From the NCBI GenBank assembly GCA_900752845.1, contig CAADWU010000030.1:1-23761 (forward strand): a stretch of DNA of 23,761 nt, in the 5' to 3' direction. Below the pieces are notes generated by a model. The model saw only the letters and a program-made list of their open reading frames with translations, was not told where the DNA came from and ran no database searches. Shown here piece by piece: positions 1 through 6,976 of the stretch; the stretch's first letter is position 1; each line of letters opens with the position of its first letter. Source of the DNA: Candidatus Gastranaerophilales bacterium (lineage in GTDB: Bacteria > Cyanobacteriota > Vampirovibrionia > Gastranaerophilales > Gastranaerophilaceae). Both the position numbers and the translations under genes were made by a program.

Positions 1-432
1 CTTGTCTGTAAGTCCCTTAACAAGTTCCATAGCCTTTGCCTGATTCTTTTCAACATCATCAACAAGAAGAGCGATTGCTTCTGCAACAAGTTGAGCGTCA
101 GCATCAATTCTTGCTACTTCTACAACGTTGATGATAATTGGTTTGCCGATGTATTTTGAAACTTCTTTTTTAAGATCGTCAATACCTTGACCGCCTCTGC
201 CAACAACTATACCTGGTTTAGCTGTTACAACTGTTACAGTTGTGTTTTGAGCTTTTCTAGCGATTAAAATCTTAGAAATACCTGCTGTATAAAGTTTTTT
301 CTTAATAAATTTTCTGATTTTTGCATCTTCTGCAACGAATTGGCCATAATCTCTAACCTTAGCAAACCATGTGCTTACCCAAGGTTGAATTATACCGATT
401 CTAAATCCTGTTGGATGTGTTTTTTGTCCCAT
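1..432 (-). CDS. rpsC: 30S ribosomal protein S3 (partial, C-terminus outside window)
   Basis: Ribosomal protein S3 of the small-subunit head, near the mRNA entry channel. The first 144 codons are visible; the gene runs off the left edge. The start ATG is at 430-432 and the protein begins MGQKTHPTGFRIG, the usual S3 N-terminus. The KH domain with its G-R-G-G loop (VVGRGGQGID) is complete enough to be recognised. It lies 24 nt downstream of rplV in the S10 operon, in the standard bacterial order L22-S3. Nothing unusual is seen in the visible part. Confidence 0.96.
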   Translation of the reverse strand, partial: MGQKTHPTGFRIGIIQPWVSTWFAKVRDYGQFVAEDAKIRKFIKKKLYTAGISKILIARKAQNTTVTVVTAKPGIVVGRGGQGIDDLKKEVSKYIGKPIIINVVEVARIDADAQLVAEAIALLVDDVEKNQAKAMELVKGLTDK

Positions 433-456
433 TTTATTTACCTTTTGTTATTACTA

Positions 457-798
457 CTACTTTTTAGTGATATCACTAACTTTTAATGTTAAATGAGAAG
501 TGCGTTTTAGTCTTGAATACATACGACCTTGCGCTCTTGTTCTTGCTCTTTTATATGTAACGCTTTCATCAGCAAAGATTTCTGAAACCTTTAAGCTTTC
601 AGCACTTACACCATATTTTTCTTGCGCATTTGCAACAGCAGCTTTCAAGTTCTTTTCAACTACTCTTGCTGCAAAATAAGGCATAAAACGTAACATGTCT
701 TGAGCTTCAACGACAGATTTTCCTCTTACTTCGTTAATTACTCTGCGAAGTTTTCTTGCTGTCATTTTAATATCAGTTTGTCTTGATTTAGCTTCCAT
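457..798 (-). CDS. rplV: 50S ribosomal protein L22
   Basis: L22 (113 aa) binds 23S rRNA and lines the peptide exit tunnel with a long beta-hairpin. The sequence has the family's N-terminal helix region (TARKLRRVINEVRGKSVVEAQ) and the basic C-terminal hairpin (residues about 80-105, RARTRAQGRMYSRLKRTSH). Length is normal for the family. A purine-rich Shine-Dalgarno (AGAAGGAA) precedes the ATG at 796-798. It sits between rpsS and rpsC, 31 nt after rpsS, and is co-transcribed with them. Confidence 0.97.
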   Translation of the reverse strand: MEAKSRQTDIKMTARKLRRVINEVRGKSVVEAQDMLRFMPYFAARVVEKNLKAAVANAQEKYGVSAESLKVSEIFADESVTYKRARTRAQGRMYSRLKRTSHLTLKVSDITKK

Positions 799-829
799 TG
801 TTTTTTTCCTTCTATTTCGTGCTTAGCAC

Positions 830-1111
830 TTACTTTCTTTTAGCAGTCTTATCAGAACCTGCGTGTCCTTTGTATAATCTTGTCGGTGCAAACTCACCTA
901 ATTTGTGTCCAATCATTTGTTCAGTTACGTAAACAGGAACATGAGTTTTTCCGTTGTGAACGGCGATTGTATGACCTAACATATCAGGTACAATCATTGA
1001 CGCTCTTGACCAAGTTTTAATAACTTTATGTTCAGAGTTTGCATTCATTTTTGCAATTTTATTTTGTAGAGCTTCTTCTACGTATGGACCTTTTTTTAAT
1101 GAACGTGCCAT
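830..1111 (-). CDS. rpsS: 30S ribosomal protein S19
   Basis: S19 (93 aa) sits in the head of the small subunit and contacts S13 and tRNA. The protein starts [13 protein letters not shown] and contains the conserved [21 protein letters not shown] core and the LGEFAPTR motif, all hallmark S19 sequences. The family's usual length is 90-95 aa. An AAGGAG Shine-Dalgarno is placed upstream of the ATG. It follows rplB after a 70-nt gap that contains a GC-rich hairpin (1145-1159). Confidence 0.97.
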   Translation of the reverse strand: MARSLKKGPYVEEALQNKIAKMNANSEHKVIKTWSRASMIVPDMLGHTIAVHNGKTHVPVYVTEQMIGHKLGEFAPTRLYKGHAGSDKTAKRK

Positions 1112-1144
1112 TAATTTATTCTCCTTATTGGTTCTAAGGCTTAC

Positions 1145-1159
1145 GGGGCATAAAGCCCC
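1145..1159 (-). other. GC-rich hairpin between rplB and rpsS
   Basis: A perfect 5-bp stem GGGGC/GCCCC with a 5-nt loop lies in the 70-nt gap between rplB and rpsS. No T-tract follows it on the minus strand, so it is not an intrinsic terminator. It may be an RNA processing or stabilising element within the polycistronic message, or a spacer that isolates the rpsS ribosome binding site. Function is unproven. Confidence 0.4.
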
Positions 1160-1181
1160 ATTACCTATATATTGTTATTTC

Positions 1182-2009
1182 TTATTTTTTTCTTCTTCTA
1201 ACGATTAATTTGTCAGAAGCTTTACCTTTTTTACGTGTTTTATAGCCAAGAGCCGGTTTACCCCAAGGTGTTTTAGGGTGTCCGCCAGGACCGGTTTTAC
1301 CTTCACCACCACCATGAGGGTGATCGCAAGGGTTCATTGTAACACCACGTACAGTTGGTCTGATACCCATGTAACGTTTTCTGCCGGCTTTACCGATTGA
1401 TAAGTTTTTAAATTCAGAGTTACCTAAAGTACCGATAGTAGCCATACATTCTTTTCTTACCATTCTCATTTCTGATGATGGAAGTTTGATTGTTACATAG
1501 TTACCTTCTTTAGCCATTACTTGAGCTGCATTACCTGCAGATCTAACCATAACGCCGCCACGACCAGGTGTAAGTTCAATATTGTGAACGATTGTACCTA
1601 ACGGAATTAATTCAAGCGGTAGTGCATTACCTGTTTGAACAGGTGCTTCAGGGCCGCTTACAATTATGTCGCCTACGTTTAAACCTTCAGGTGTTAAGAT
1701 ATATCTTTTTTCACCGTCAGCGTAGAACACTAATGAAATTCTAACGTTTCTGTTCGGATCGTATTCGATTGTTTTTACTGTTGCCGGTACGCCGAATTTT
1801 TCACGTTTAAAATCTATGATACGGTAAGTTCTTTTTACACCGCCGCCTTTGTGACGACATGTAATTCTACCTGTATTATTTCTTCCTGCTGTTTTTTTCA
1901 ATGGTTTTAACAATGATTTTTCAGGAGTTGTGCAAGTGATTTCTTGATAATCACTTTTTGTCATCCCTCTTTGGCCTGGAGATGTAGGGTTTAATTTTCT
2001 GATTGCCAT
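1182..2009 (-). CDS. rplB: 50S ribosomal protein L2
   Basis: L2 (275 aa) is a primary 23S rRNA-binding protein next to the peptidyl transferase centre. The N-terminal OB-fold region ([18 protein letters not shown]) and the C-terminal RNA-binding region are clear. The near-universal motif [16 protein letters not shown] is present and includes the conserved histidine implicated in peptidyl transferase activity. The end is the basic tail typical of bacterial L2. A GGAG Shine-Dalgarno precedes the ATG. It follows rplW after 68 nt. Confidence 0.98.
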   Translation of the reverse strand: MAIRKLNPTSPGQRGMTKSDYQEITCTTPEKSLLKPLKKTAGRNNTGRITCRHKGGGVKRTYRIIDFKREKFGVPATVKTIEYDPNRNVRISLVFYADGEKRYILTPEGLNVGDIIVSGPEAPVQTGNALPLELIPLGTIVHNIELTPGRGGVMVRSAGNAAQVMAKEGNYVTIKLPSSEMRMVRKECMATIGTLGNSEFKNLSIGKAGRKRYMGIRPTVRGVTMNPCDHPHGGGEGKTGPGGHPKTPWGKPALGYKTRKKGKASDKLIVRRRKK

Positions 2010-2077
2010 TTTATTTTCTCCTTTAATTGGCTTTGTATCTTTTACAGGATATATGCCTTACACCCTGTTTTGCTGTG

Positions 2078-2386
2078 TTAAACAGCTACTAATTCTTCAA
2101 TCGGATCGCCTTCGATTGTTACGATGGCTTTTTTAGAAGAATCTGTTCTTCCGAATTTATATCCCATTCTTTTTTCGTGAGATGGCATATAAACTGTTCT
2201 TACTTTTGTTACTTTTCTTCCAGGAAAAGCTAATTCAATAGCTTGGGCAATTTCAATTTTAGTAGCATCTTTTGAAACTTCAAAAGCATATTGTCCAAGT
2301 GATGTTGCACCTACTGATTTTTCTGTAATGATAGGTTTTTTAATAATATCAAACAGCTTTTCTGTATTTGTTCTTGCTTTACTCAT
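2078..2386 (-). CDS. rplW: 50S ribosomal protein L23
   Basis: L23 (102 aa) sits at the peptide exit port and is the docking site for trigger factor and SRP. The conserved IIKKPIITEKS segment lies at residues 14-24 and the protein ends with the beta-rich rRNA-binding fold (KVRTVYMPSHEKR). The start codon overlaps the rplD stop by one base (TAATG), so translation is probably coupled to rplD. Length is normal. Confidence 0.96.
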   Translation of the reverse strand: MSKARTNTEKLFDIIKKPIITEKSVGATSLGQYAFEVSKDATKIEIAQAIELAFPGRKVTKVRTVYMPSHEKRMGYKFGRTDSSKKAIVTIEGDPIEELVAV

Positions 2387-3012
2387 TATTGTAGCCTTTC
2401 TGTTATATCGTTAACAGCAGATTCAGTAATTACAACAGAATCAGCTTCTAATAAATCTTTTACATTAAGGTTTGAAGGTAAAATAATTTTTACGCTAGGG
2501 ATGTTTCTTGCTGCTAATTCTAAATATTTATTTTCAGCAGCTTTTACATCAGCAACAATTAATGTTTTACCTGAAACGTTTAATGATTTTAATGCACTAA
2601 CCATTAATTTTGTTTTTGGTTCAGTGATTGTAGAGAAGTCTTTTACAACAACCATTTGTTCGTTTCTTGCAGACAATGCAGATTTCAATGCTAATTGTCT
2701 TGCTTTTTGAGGCATATTGAAAGCGTAGCTTCTTGGTTTTGGTCCAAAGATTACGCCGCCGCCTGCGAATAATGGAGAACGTAGAGAACCTGCTCTAGCT
2801 CTGCCTGTACCTTTTTGTTTCCAAGGTTTTTTACCGCCTCCTGAAACTTCAGCTCTTGTTTTACATGAAGCTGAACCTTGACGTGCATTATTCAGTTGTC
2901 TTCTTAATGCTAAGTGCATTACATGTAAATTTGGTTCAACACCGAAAACGTTTTCGTTTAAAGTGATTTCACCTAATTTTTCTCCATTTGTACTTAATAT
3001 TTCTTTTGACAT
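2386..3012 (-). CDS. rplD: 50S ribosomal protein L4
   Basis: L4 (208 aa) is an early assembly protein whose extended loop reaches the exit tunnel. The loop is recognisable at residues about 40-95 (RQGSASCKTRAEVSGGGKK, KQKGTGRARAGS, then the RSPLFAGGGV segment). The globular alpha/beta domain follows. In enterobacteria L4 also represses the S10 operon by acting on the leader; here the only prominent leader structure lies immediately before rplC, two genes' worth upstream of rplD (3733-3973). An AAGGAA-type Shine-Dalgarno precedes the ATG. The gene overlaps rplW by one base. Confidence 0.97.
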   Translation of the reverse strand: MSKEILSTNGEKLGEITLNENVFGVEPNLHVMHLALRRQLNNARQGSASCKTRAEVSGGGKKPWKQKGTGRARAGSLRSPLFAGGGVIFGPKPRSYAFNMPQKARQLALKSALSARNEQMVVVKDFSTITEPKTKLMVSALKSLNVSGKTLIVADVKAAENKYLELAARNIPSVKIILPSNLNVKDLLEADSVVITESAVNDITERLQ

Positions 3013-3093
3013 TTTGTTTTTCCTTTATCTTGTCTTTTACTGCTTACCCCTTTCCGTCATCGGTTTTATATGGCAAGTCAGGGCTATTAAGGA

Positions 3094-3732
3094 TTAGCCA
3101 TTCCATTTAGTTCTTGTAGGAACGATTGTCACCAATCTGCCTTCGCATCCAGGTACTGAACCTTTTACTAATACTAAGCTGTTGTCAGCATCAACTTTAA
3201 CTAATTTAAGTTTAGTAATAGTAACTCTTTCGTTACCCATGTTACCAGCCATTCTTTTGCCTTTGATAACACGGCTTGGAGTTGTACCTGCACCGATTGA
3301 ACCGGGTTCTCTGTGGTTTTTAGAACCGTGTCCCATTGGTCCTCTTGAGAAGTTCCATCTTTTTACGGTACCTTGGAATCCTTTACCGATTGACTTTCCG
3401 CAAACGTCAACTTTTTCTACATTATCAAGAACTGATAATTCGATTTTGTCGCCTACTTTATAGTCTTGAGGGTTGTCAATTCTGAATTCTTGAAGGTGTC
3501 TGAAATTTTCCAAGTTATTTTTCTTAAAGTGACCGATTTCAGCTTTTGTTAAGTGTTTTTCTTTTGCTGCGATTGTACCTACTTGAATTGCGTTATAACC
3601 GTCTTTTTCAACAGTTTTTACTTGAGTAACAACAATCGGGTCTACTTTGATTACAGTTACGGGTATAGCTAATCCTTGTTCATCAAAGATTTGTGTCATT
3701 CCCAGTTTTTTACCTATTACACCTAGTGTCAT
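3094..3732 (-). CDS. rplC: 50S ribosomal protein L3
   Basis: L3 (212 aa) binds 23S rRNA near its 3' end and starts large-subunit assembly. The N-terminus GVIGKKLGMTQIFDEQG and the central GFQGTVKRWNFSRGPMGHGS loop, which reaches the peptidyl transferase centre, are diagnostic. The start ATG (3730-3732) has an AAAGG Shine-Dalgarno with 6-nt spacing. It is preceded by an unusually long, GC-rich, strongly structured 241-nt leader whose last helix ends right before the ribosome binding site, so translation of rplC and the downstream cistrons may be controlled there. Confidence 0.97.
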   Translation of the reverse strand: MTLGVIGKKLGMTQIFDEQGLAIPVTVIKVDPIVVTQVKTVEKDGYNAIQVGTIAAKEKHLTKAEIGHFKKNNLENFRHLQEFRIDNPQDYKVGDKIELSVLDNVEKVDVCGKSIGKGFQGTVKRWNFSRGPMGHGSKNHREPGSIGAGTTPSRVIKGKRMAGNMGNERVTITKLKLVKVDADNSLVLVKGSVPGCEGRLVTIVPTRTKWNG

Positions 3733-3973
3733 ATTCTACCTTTCTTGCTCGCCATACTTGGTACGGAAACATAATCCGTCCCTTTTCCGGTTTGCATTTT
3801 CTCTTGCGAGCGCTACGTCTTGCTTCATTTACCTATTTTGAGGACTTCCACCTCTACAGCCTTTCAGCTGTTCCGTTCGGGGAGTTTTACAATCGGGCTT
3901 GCCTTTTGTTTTGCCCCAACCGGTCGCAGTTCACATTACATGCATAATGCTTATTTAGTTTTCAAAAGTAAAA
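3733..3973 (-). promoter_or_regulatory. Structured 5' leader RNA of rplC (candidate ribosomal protein autoregulatory element)
   Basis: This 241-nt gap between rpsJ and rplC is markedly GC-richer than its surroundings and full of complementary segments. On the minus-strand RNA, in order: CATTA/TAATG (3949-3945 with 3938-3934); a 10-position stem with one mismatch and one G-U pair (3923-3914 with 3882-3873); ACAGC/GCTGT (3871-3867 with 3860-3856); GAGG/CCTC (3854-3851 with 3843-3840); a long-range GCTCGC/GCGAGC (3811-3806 with 3752-3747) enclosing ACGGA/TCCGT (3779-3775 with 3767-3763). The long-range helix ends 4 nt before the rplC Shine-Dalgarno. Part of the GGGGC strand (3917-3913) can alternatively pair with GCCC (3898-3895), giving two exclusive folds. 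A weak promoter (TTGAAA, N19, TGTAAT; 3965-3935) could start the leader. The ligand, possibly an operon ribosomal protein such as L4, is inference. Confidence 0.6.
3736..3828 (-). CDS. Possible 30-residue leader peptide upstream of rplC
   Basis: A 30-codon reading frame starts at ATG 3828-3826 and stops at TAG 3738-3736, three bases before the rplC ATG. The peptide begins MKQDVALARENANRKRD and is basic (8 Lys/Arg of 30). It runs through the long-range GCTCGC/GCGAGC helix, so its translation would unfold that helix and deliver a ribosome to the rplC start. The Shine-Dalgarno is weak (AGG, 4 nt from the ATG). It may be a chance frame in a GC-richer segment; no protein family is recognised. Confidence 0.2.
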   Translation of the reverse strand: MKQDVALARENANRKRDGLCFRTKYGEQER

Positions 3974-4291
3974 TTATAGTTTTACTTCAATATCTACGCC
4001 AGCCGGTAGATCTAATCTGCCTAATTCTTCAACTGTTTGTTGAGTAGGTTCGTATATATCAATAATACGTTTATGAGTTCTCATTTCAAAGTGTTCACGA
4101 GATTTTTTATCTACGTGTGGAGAACGTAATACGCAATATATACGTCTTTTAGTAGGTAAAGGAATAGGACCAGCTACTTTAGCGTCTGTTCTTTTTGCTG
4201 TTTCTACGATTTTGTCTGAAGATACGTCAATTAATTTATGATCGTATGCTTTTAAACAAACTCTGATTCTTTGTCTTTTTGTGCTTGCCAT
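3974..4291 (-). CDS. rpsJ: 30S ribosomal protein S10
   Basis: S10 (105 aa) is a small-subunit head protein that also acts in antitermination as NusE. The motifs [38 protein letters not shown] and [17 protein letters not shown] are standard. Two in-frame ATGs exist. The upstream one (4295-4297) touches the AAGGA sequence with no spacing, while the ATG at 4289-4291 has AAGGA six bases away, so the second ([10 protein letters not shown]) is chosen. It is the first gene of the S10 operon and has its own promoter (4392-4420), about 90 nt upstream of the start. Confidence 0.96.
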   Translation of the reverse strand: MASTKRQRIRVCLKAYDHKLIDVSSDKIVETAKRTDAKVAGPIPLPTKRRIYCVLRSPHVDKKSREHFEMRTHKRIIDIYEPTQQTVEELGRLDLPAGVDIEVKL

Positions 4292-4391
4292 TTGCATTCC
4301 TTTTTCTTTTTAATTTATGTATTACACTGCCCGGAAGTGCTATTCTACAAATATTTCGGATATTAGTAAATACTTTATTCCAAGCATATCA

Positions 4392-4420
4392 ATGGTAAAA
4401 CAAACAAAATCAACTGTCAA
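4392..4420 (-). promoter_or_regulatory. Sigma70-type promoter of the rpsJ/S10 operon
   Basis: On the minus strand a perfect -35 box TTGACA (4420-4415) is followed by a 17-bp spacer and the -10 box TACCAT (4397-4392). Predicted transcription start is near 4385, giving a 5' UTR of about 94 nt to the rpsJ ATG. It lies directly after the minE terminator, so the ribosomal operon is insulated from the min operon. Confidence 0.7.
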
Positions 4421-4466
4421 CAGTGATATTTGAAAAATGTATAGATTTGTAAATCCCTGTTAAGAT

Positions 4467-4501
4467 AAAAAAAGATTAACCATATGGTTAATCTTTTTTT
4501 T
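4467..4501 (-). terminator. Palindromic terminator of the min operon overlapping the minE stop
   Basis: A perfect 34-bp palindrome: seven A, then GATTAACC, the centre ATAT shared with GG, GTTAATC, then T residues. On the minus strand it forms a hairpin followed by a T7 run (4473-4467), an intrinsic terminator. The minE stop codon (4488-4490) and the last codons lie inside the A-rich left arm, so coding sequence and terminator overlap. Being symmetrical, it could also stop transcription on the plus strand. Confidence 0.85.
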
Positions 4502-4988
4502 CATCTTCCTTATCTTCTTCGGATTCGGTTATTTCTTTTTCCTTGTCTATTTCATCCGAACTTTCTTCATCTTCAATTATTTCGACTTCATCCGAATCTT
4601 TTTCATCTTCTATTGTTTCTTCTTCGTCAGATTCTATTTCCTGTTCATTTTCTGAAGTTATTTCTTTTTCTTCTGCTTCAAGAGCTGCTTTAATTTCTTC
4701 TTCATCTTTTGCTCTTATTACAGGAATTGAAAGCATTAAAGCAACCTGATCTCCGTCTTGTTCTAGGTTAAGTTCAAGAGCTTCTTTGTCCATTTCAACG
4801 TATTTTGAAAGAAGTTCAACCATTTCTTTTCTCATACGTTCCATAAGTTCGGGAGTTAAATTAGTTCTGTCTTGCATTAATACTACACGTAATCTGTTAC
4901 AAGCTGTATCTTTTGCTGTTTCTTCCTGTTCTATATCTGTTTGGCGGAAGAAGCCTAAAACTTTATTATATAAATTTGCTAATATCAT
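4488..4988 (-). CDS. minE: Cell division topological specificity factor MinE with acidic C-terminal extension
   Basis: MinE (166 aa) stimulates MinD ATPase and drives Min pattern formation at the membrane. Residues 1-95 match the family: an N-terminal amphipathic segment (MILANLYNKVLGFF), the MinD-contact helix region (ACNRLRVVLMQDR), and the dimerisation domain (MRKEMVELLSKYVEMD, LEQDGDQVALMLSIPV). Family members are usually about 90 aa; here a further 70 or so residues of almost pure Glu/Asp/Ser/Lys follow. The ATG at 4986-4988 is used because GGAAAGGAG at the end of minD lies 7 nt upstream; an in-frame TTG farther up sits inside minD and has no ribosome binding site. It begins one base after the minD stop. 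Confidence 0.92.
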   Translation of the reverse strand: MILANLYNKVLGFFRQTDIEQEETAKDTACNRLRVVLMQDRTNLTPELMERMRKEMVELLSKYVEMDKEALELNLEQDGDQVALMLSIPVIRAKDEEEIKAALEAEEKEITSENEQEIESDEEETIEDEKDSDEVEIIEDEESSDEIDKEKEITESEEDKEDEKKD

Positions 4989-4989
4989 T

Positions 4990-5805
4990 CTACTTCTCCT
5001 TTCCAATTAAACCAGAGAAGAATTTTTTCATTTTAGCCATTACGCCTTTAGGTTCTTCAAGATTTAAAAACGGAACTTCTTCACCTATTATTCTTTTTGC
5101 AACATTGTTGTAAGCTTGACCTGCAAGGGATTTTTCATCATTTACAATAGGTTCGCCTTTATTGGTTGATGTAATGATGCCTGTATCTTCAGGGATTATG
5201 CCGATTAAGTCAGCTGAAAGTATTTCTACAACGTCTTCTACACTCATCATATCATTTGATTTGATAAGGTTTGGACGTACTCTGTTTAATAATAATTTAT
5301 AGGATTTAATTTCTTCTTTAGCTTCCAGTAATCCGATAATTCTGTCAGCATCACGAACGGCTGACATTTCAGGTGTTGTAACAACGATTGCTTCTGATGC
5401 ACCTGCGACTGCGTTTTGGAAACCTTGTTCAATACCTGCGGGGCAATCTACTAAAATAAAATCATAATCTTTTTTCAATTTTTCGCAAATATCTTTAAGC
5501 TGTTCTTCCGTAACAGCGGTTTTATCACGTGTTTGTGCAGCTGCCAAAAGGCAAAGGTTAGGGTTTTTCTTATCTTTAACCAGTGCTTGTTTAAGTTTGC
5601 AGCGTTCTTCAACTACATCTACAATTGTATAAACTATTCTGTTTTCCAAACCGAGTAATAAATCTAAGTTTCTTAATCCCAGGTCGGTGTCAATCATTAC
5701 AACCTTCTTGCCGGCTTTTGCAAGAGCTGTACCTATATTGGCATTTGTAGTAGTCTTACCTACACCGCCTTTTCCGGATGTTATTACGATAACTCTACCG
5801 CTCAT
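4990..5805 (-). CDS. minD: Septum site-determining ATPase MinD
   Basis: MinD (271 aa) is a ParA/Mrp-type ATPase that dimerises on the membrane with ATP and recruits MinC. The deviant Walker A motif GKGGVGKTT is at residues 11-19, the switch I region (DTDLGLRNLD) is near 40-49, and Walker B/switch II (LVDCPAGIEQG) near 118-128. The C-terminus is an amphipathic membrane-targeting helix (AKMKKFFSGLIGKEK). Length is typical. It lies between minC and minE, 16 nt after minC, in one operon. A GGAG Shine-Dalgarno precedes the ATG. Confidence 0.97.
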   Translation of the reverse strand: MSGRVIVITSGKGGVGKTTTNANIGTALAKAGKKVVMIDTDLGLRNLDLLLGLENRIVYTIVDVVEERCKLKQALVKDKKNPNLCLLAAAQTRDKTAVTEEQLKDICEKLKKDYDFILVDCPAGIEQGFQNAVAGASEAIVVTTPEMSAVRDADRIIGLLEAKEEIKSYKLLLNRVRPNLIKSNDMMSVEDVVEILSADLIGIIPEDTGIITSTNKGEPIVNDEKSLAGQAYNNVAKRIIGEEVPFLNLEEPKGVMAKMKKFFSGLIGKEK

Positions 5806-5821
5806 TGTTTCTCCTTTTTTA

Positions 5822-6886
5822 TTAGCTAAGAGGCAGTGACGCCTTCATGTTATGTATAATAATTTGTTTTTTGTGAATGCAAGCTTCTTCCGGTGTGAAA
5901 GTTTCTGTTTTTTGAATATAAGGTATATTGATATTGTCCGGACGTCTTGCAAAAACATCTGCTATTCTTAATTGTATTGCATTCATTTTTAATGCACGAA
6001 TTCTTGCGTACTGGTTGCCTTCAGAACCTGCGTGAGCTATCCCGCCCAAAATTCCCCATACGGTAATATCGCCTTTTGCAATGATTTCCGAACCGGGATT
6101 TACATCGCCGATGATAACCAGATTGCCGTCAGAGGTGATACTTTGACCTGAACGCAATGTTCTTTGAATATATAATGTCGGAAGTTTTTCGGTTTCACGC
6201 AAGCATTTTTGAATTTCTTCCGAAGTAAAATCTATTTCTTCTGCTTCAATGTTGTTCGCATTTTCAAGTTCGCTGTTAAAGTCTTCAAATTCATCATAGT
6301 CATTATTTACTTGAATTTCTTCAATAACAGGTGCTTCCGATTTAGCTGTGATTTCATCTTCCACAATTATGTTTTCTTCAGGTTCAATTGCAGGCTGCTC
6401 AATAGTTTCAATTGTATTAACAGTTTCTTGGATTGGAGCAAATTGTTCTGCCGGTGAATCTTTTTTTAATTCTTTTAAATCTTTTTCCTGTGCAAAAGTT
6501 TGAATAGGATTGTTTTCATCACCGAAAATTTTGTCAAGAGCTCTTTCTAATTCTACATTAACTTTATCCTGATCGGCATTGAATTCAGGAAGCGGTACTT
6601 TATTTTCAAGTAATGAAACTTCAATGCCCAATTCTTCGGCTGATTGAATTGTTAATTCCGAGCTGGTATTTATGAATTCAATTTCAGAGTTCATGGATTC
6701 TACAAGAGCTTTGATACTTGTCAGCTCAGTTGGTGTTAAATCAACAGAACCCAATTTTAAACAGACCCTTTTGCTTTGTGCATCGGGCAAGTCTAATATT
6801 CTGCTTAATTCATAAATGATTTCCGAAGTTTTACGGGCGTTTGAAACGTCTACTATAAAACCGTTTTCGATATATCCCTTATCCAT
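5822..6886 (-). CDS. minC: Septum site-determining protein MinC with acidic linker
   Basis: MinC (354 aa) inhibits FtsZ polymerisation and is positioned by MinD. Residues 1-100 form an N-terminal MinC_N-like domain. Residues about 110-235 are a long, poorly conserved, acidic linker. Residues 238-330 are the C-terminal beta-helix with the MinD-binding RSGQ motif (245-248) and the repeats GNLVIIGDVNPGSEIIAKGD and VWGILGGIAHAG. E. coli MinC is about 230 aa, so the extra length lies mainly in the linker. A GGAAGGG Shine-Dalgarno precedes the ATG. It is the first gene of minC-minD-minE. Confidence 0.95.
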   Translation of the reverse strand: MDKGYIENGFIVDVSNARKTSEIIYELSRILDLPDAQSKRVCLKLGSVDLTPTELTSIKALVESMNSEIEFINTSSELTIQSAEELGIEVSLLENKVPLPEFNADQDKVNVELERALDKIFGDENNPIQTFAQEKDLKELKKDSPAEQFAPIQETVNTIETIEQPAIEPEENIIVEDEITAKSEAPVIEEIQVNNDYDEFEDFNSELENANNIEAEEIDFTSEEIQKCLRETEKLPTLYIQRTLRSGQSITSDGNLVIIGDVNPGSEIIAKGDITVWGILGGIAHAGSEGNQYARIRALKMNAIQLRIADVFARRPDNINIPYIQKTETFTPEEACIHKKQIIIHNMKASLPLS

Positions 6887-6909
6887 AATTTTCCCTTCCG
6901 CAAATCTGT

Positions 6910-6935
6910 ATTATATTTCATGAACATACATGAAA
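6910..6935 (-). promoter_or_regulatory. minC promoter -10 box with adjacent inverted repeat
   Basis: A perfect -10 box TATAAT (6915-6910, minus strand) lies about 24 nt before the minC start. Directly upstream, occupying the spacer and -35 region, is a perfect 7-bp inverted repeat TTTCATG/CATGAAA separated by 6 bp (6916-6922 and 6929-6935). No good -35 box is seen, so the repeat may be the binding site of a dimeric regulator. Transcript start is predicted near 6903. Confidence 0.5.
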
Positions 6936-6976
6936 CATTTCAGAACATCAACGAATTATTTCGAATTGTAATGTTT

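Noticed and set aside
2501..3463. Open frames on the plus strand opposite rplD and rplC
   Set aside because: They are shadows of highly expressed ribosomal genes, with no family resemblance and no ribosome binding sites.
3733..3973. tRNA gene or intrinsic terminator in the rpsJ-rplC gap
   Set aside because: No cloverleaf with T-loop GTTC consensus could be drawn, and none of the hairpins is followed by a T-tract.
4543..4749. A Ser-rich open frame on the plus strand opposite minE
   Set aside because: It is the antisense reading of the Glu/Asp-rich tail codons of MinE, which turn into Ser codons; it has no ribosome binding site.
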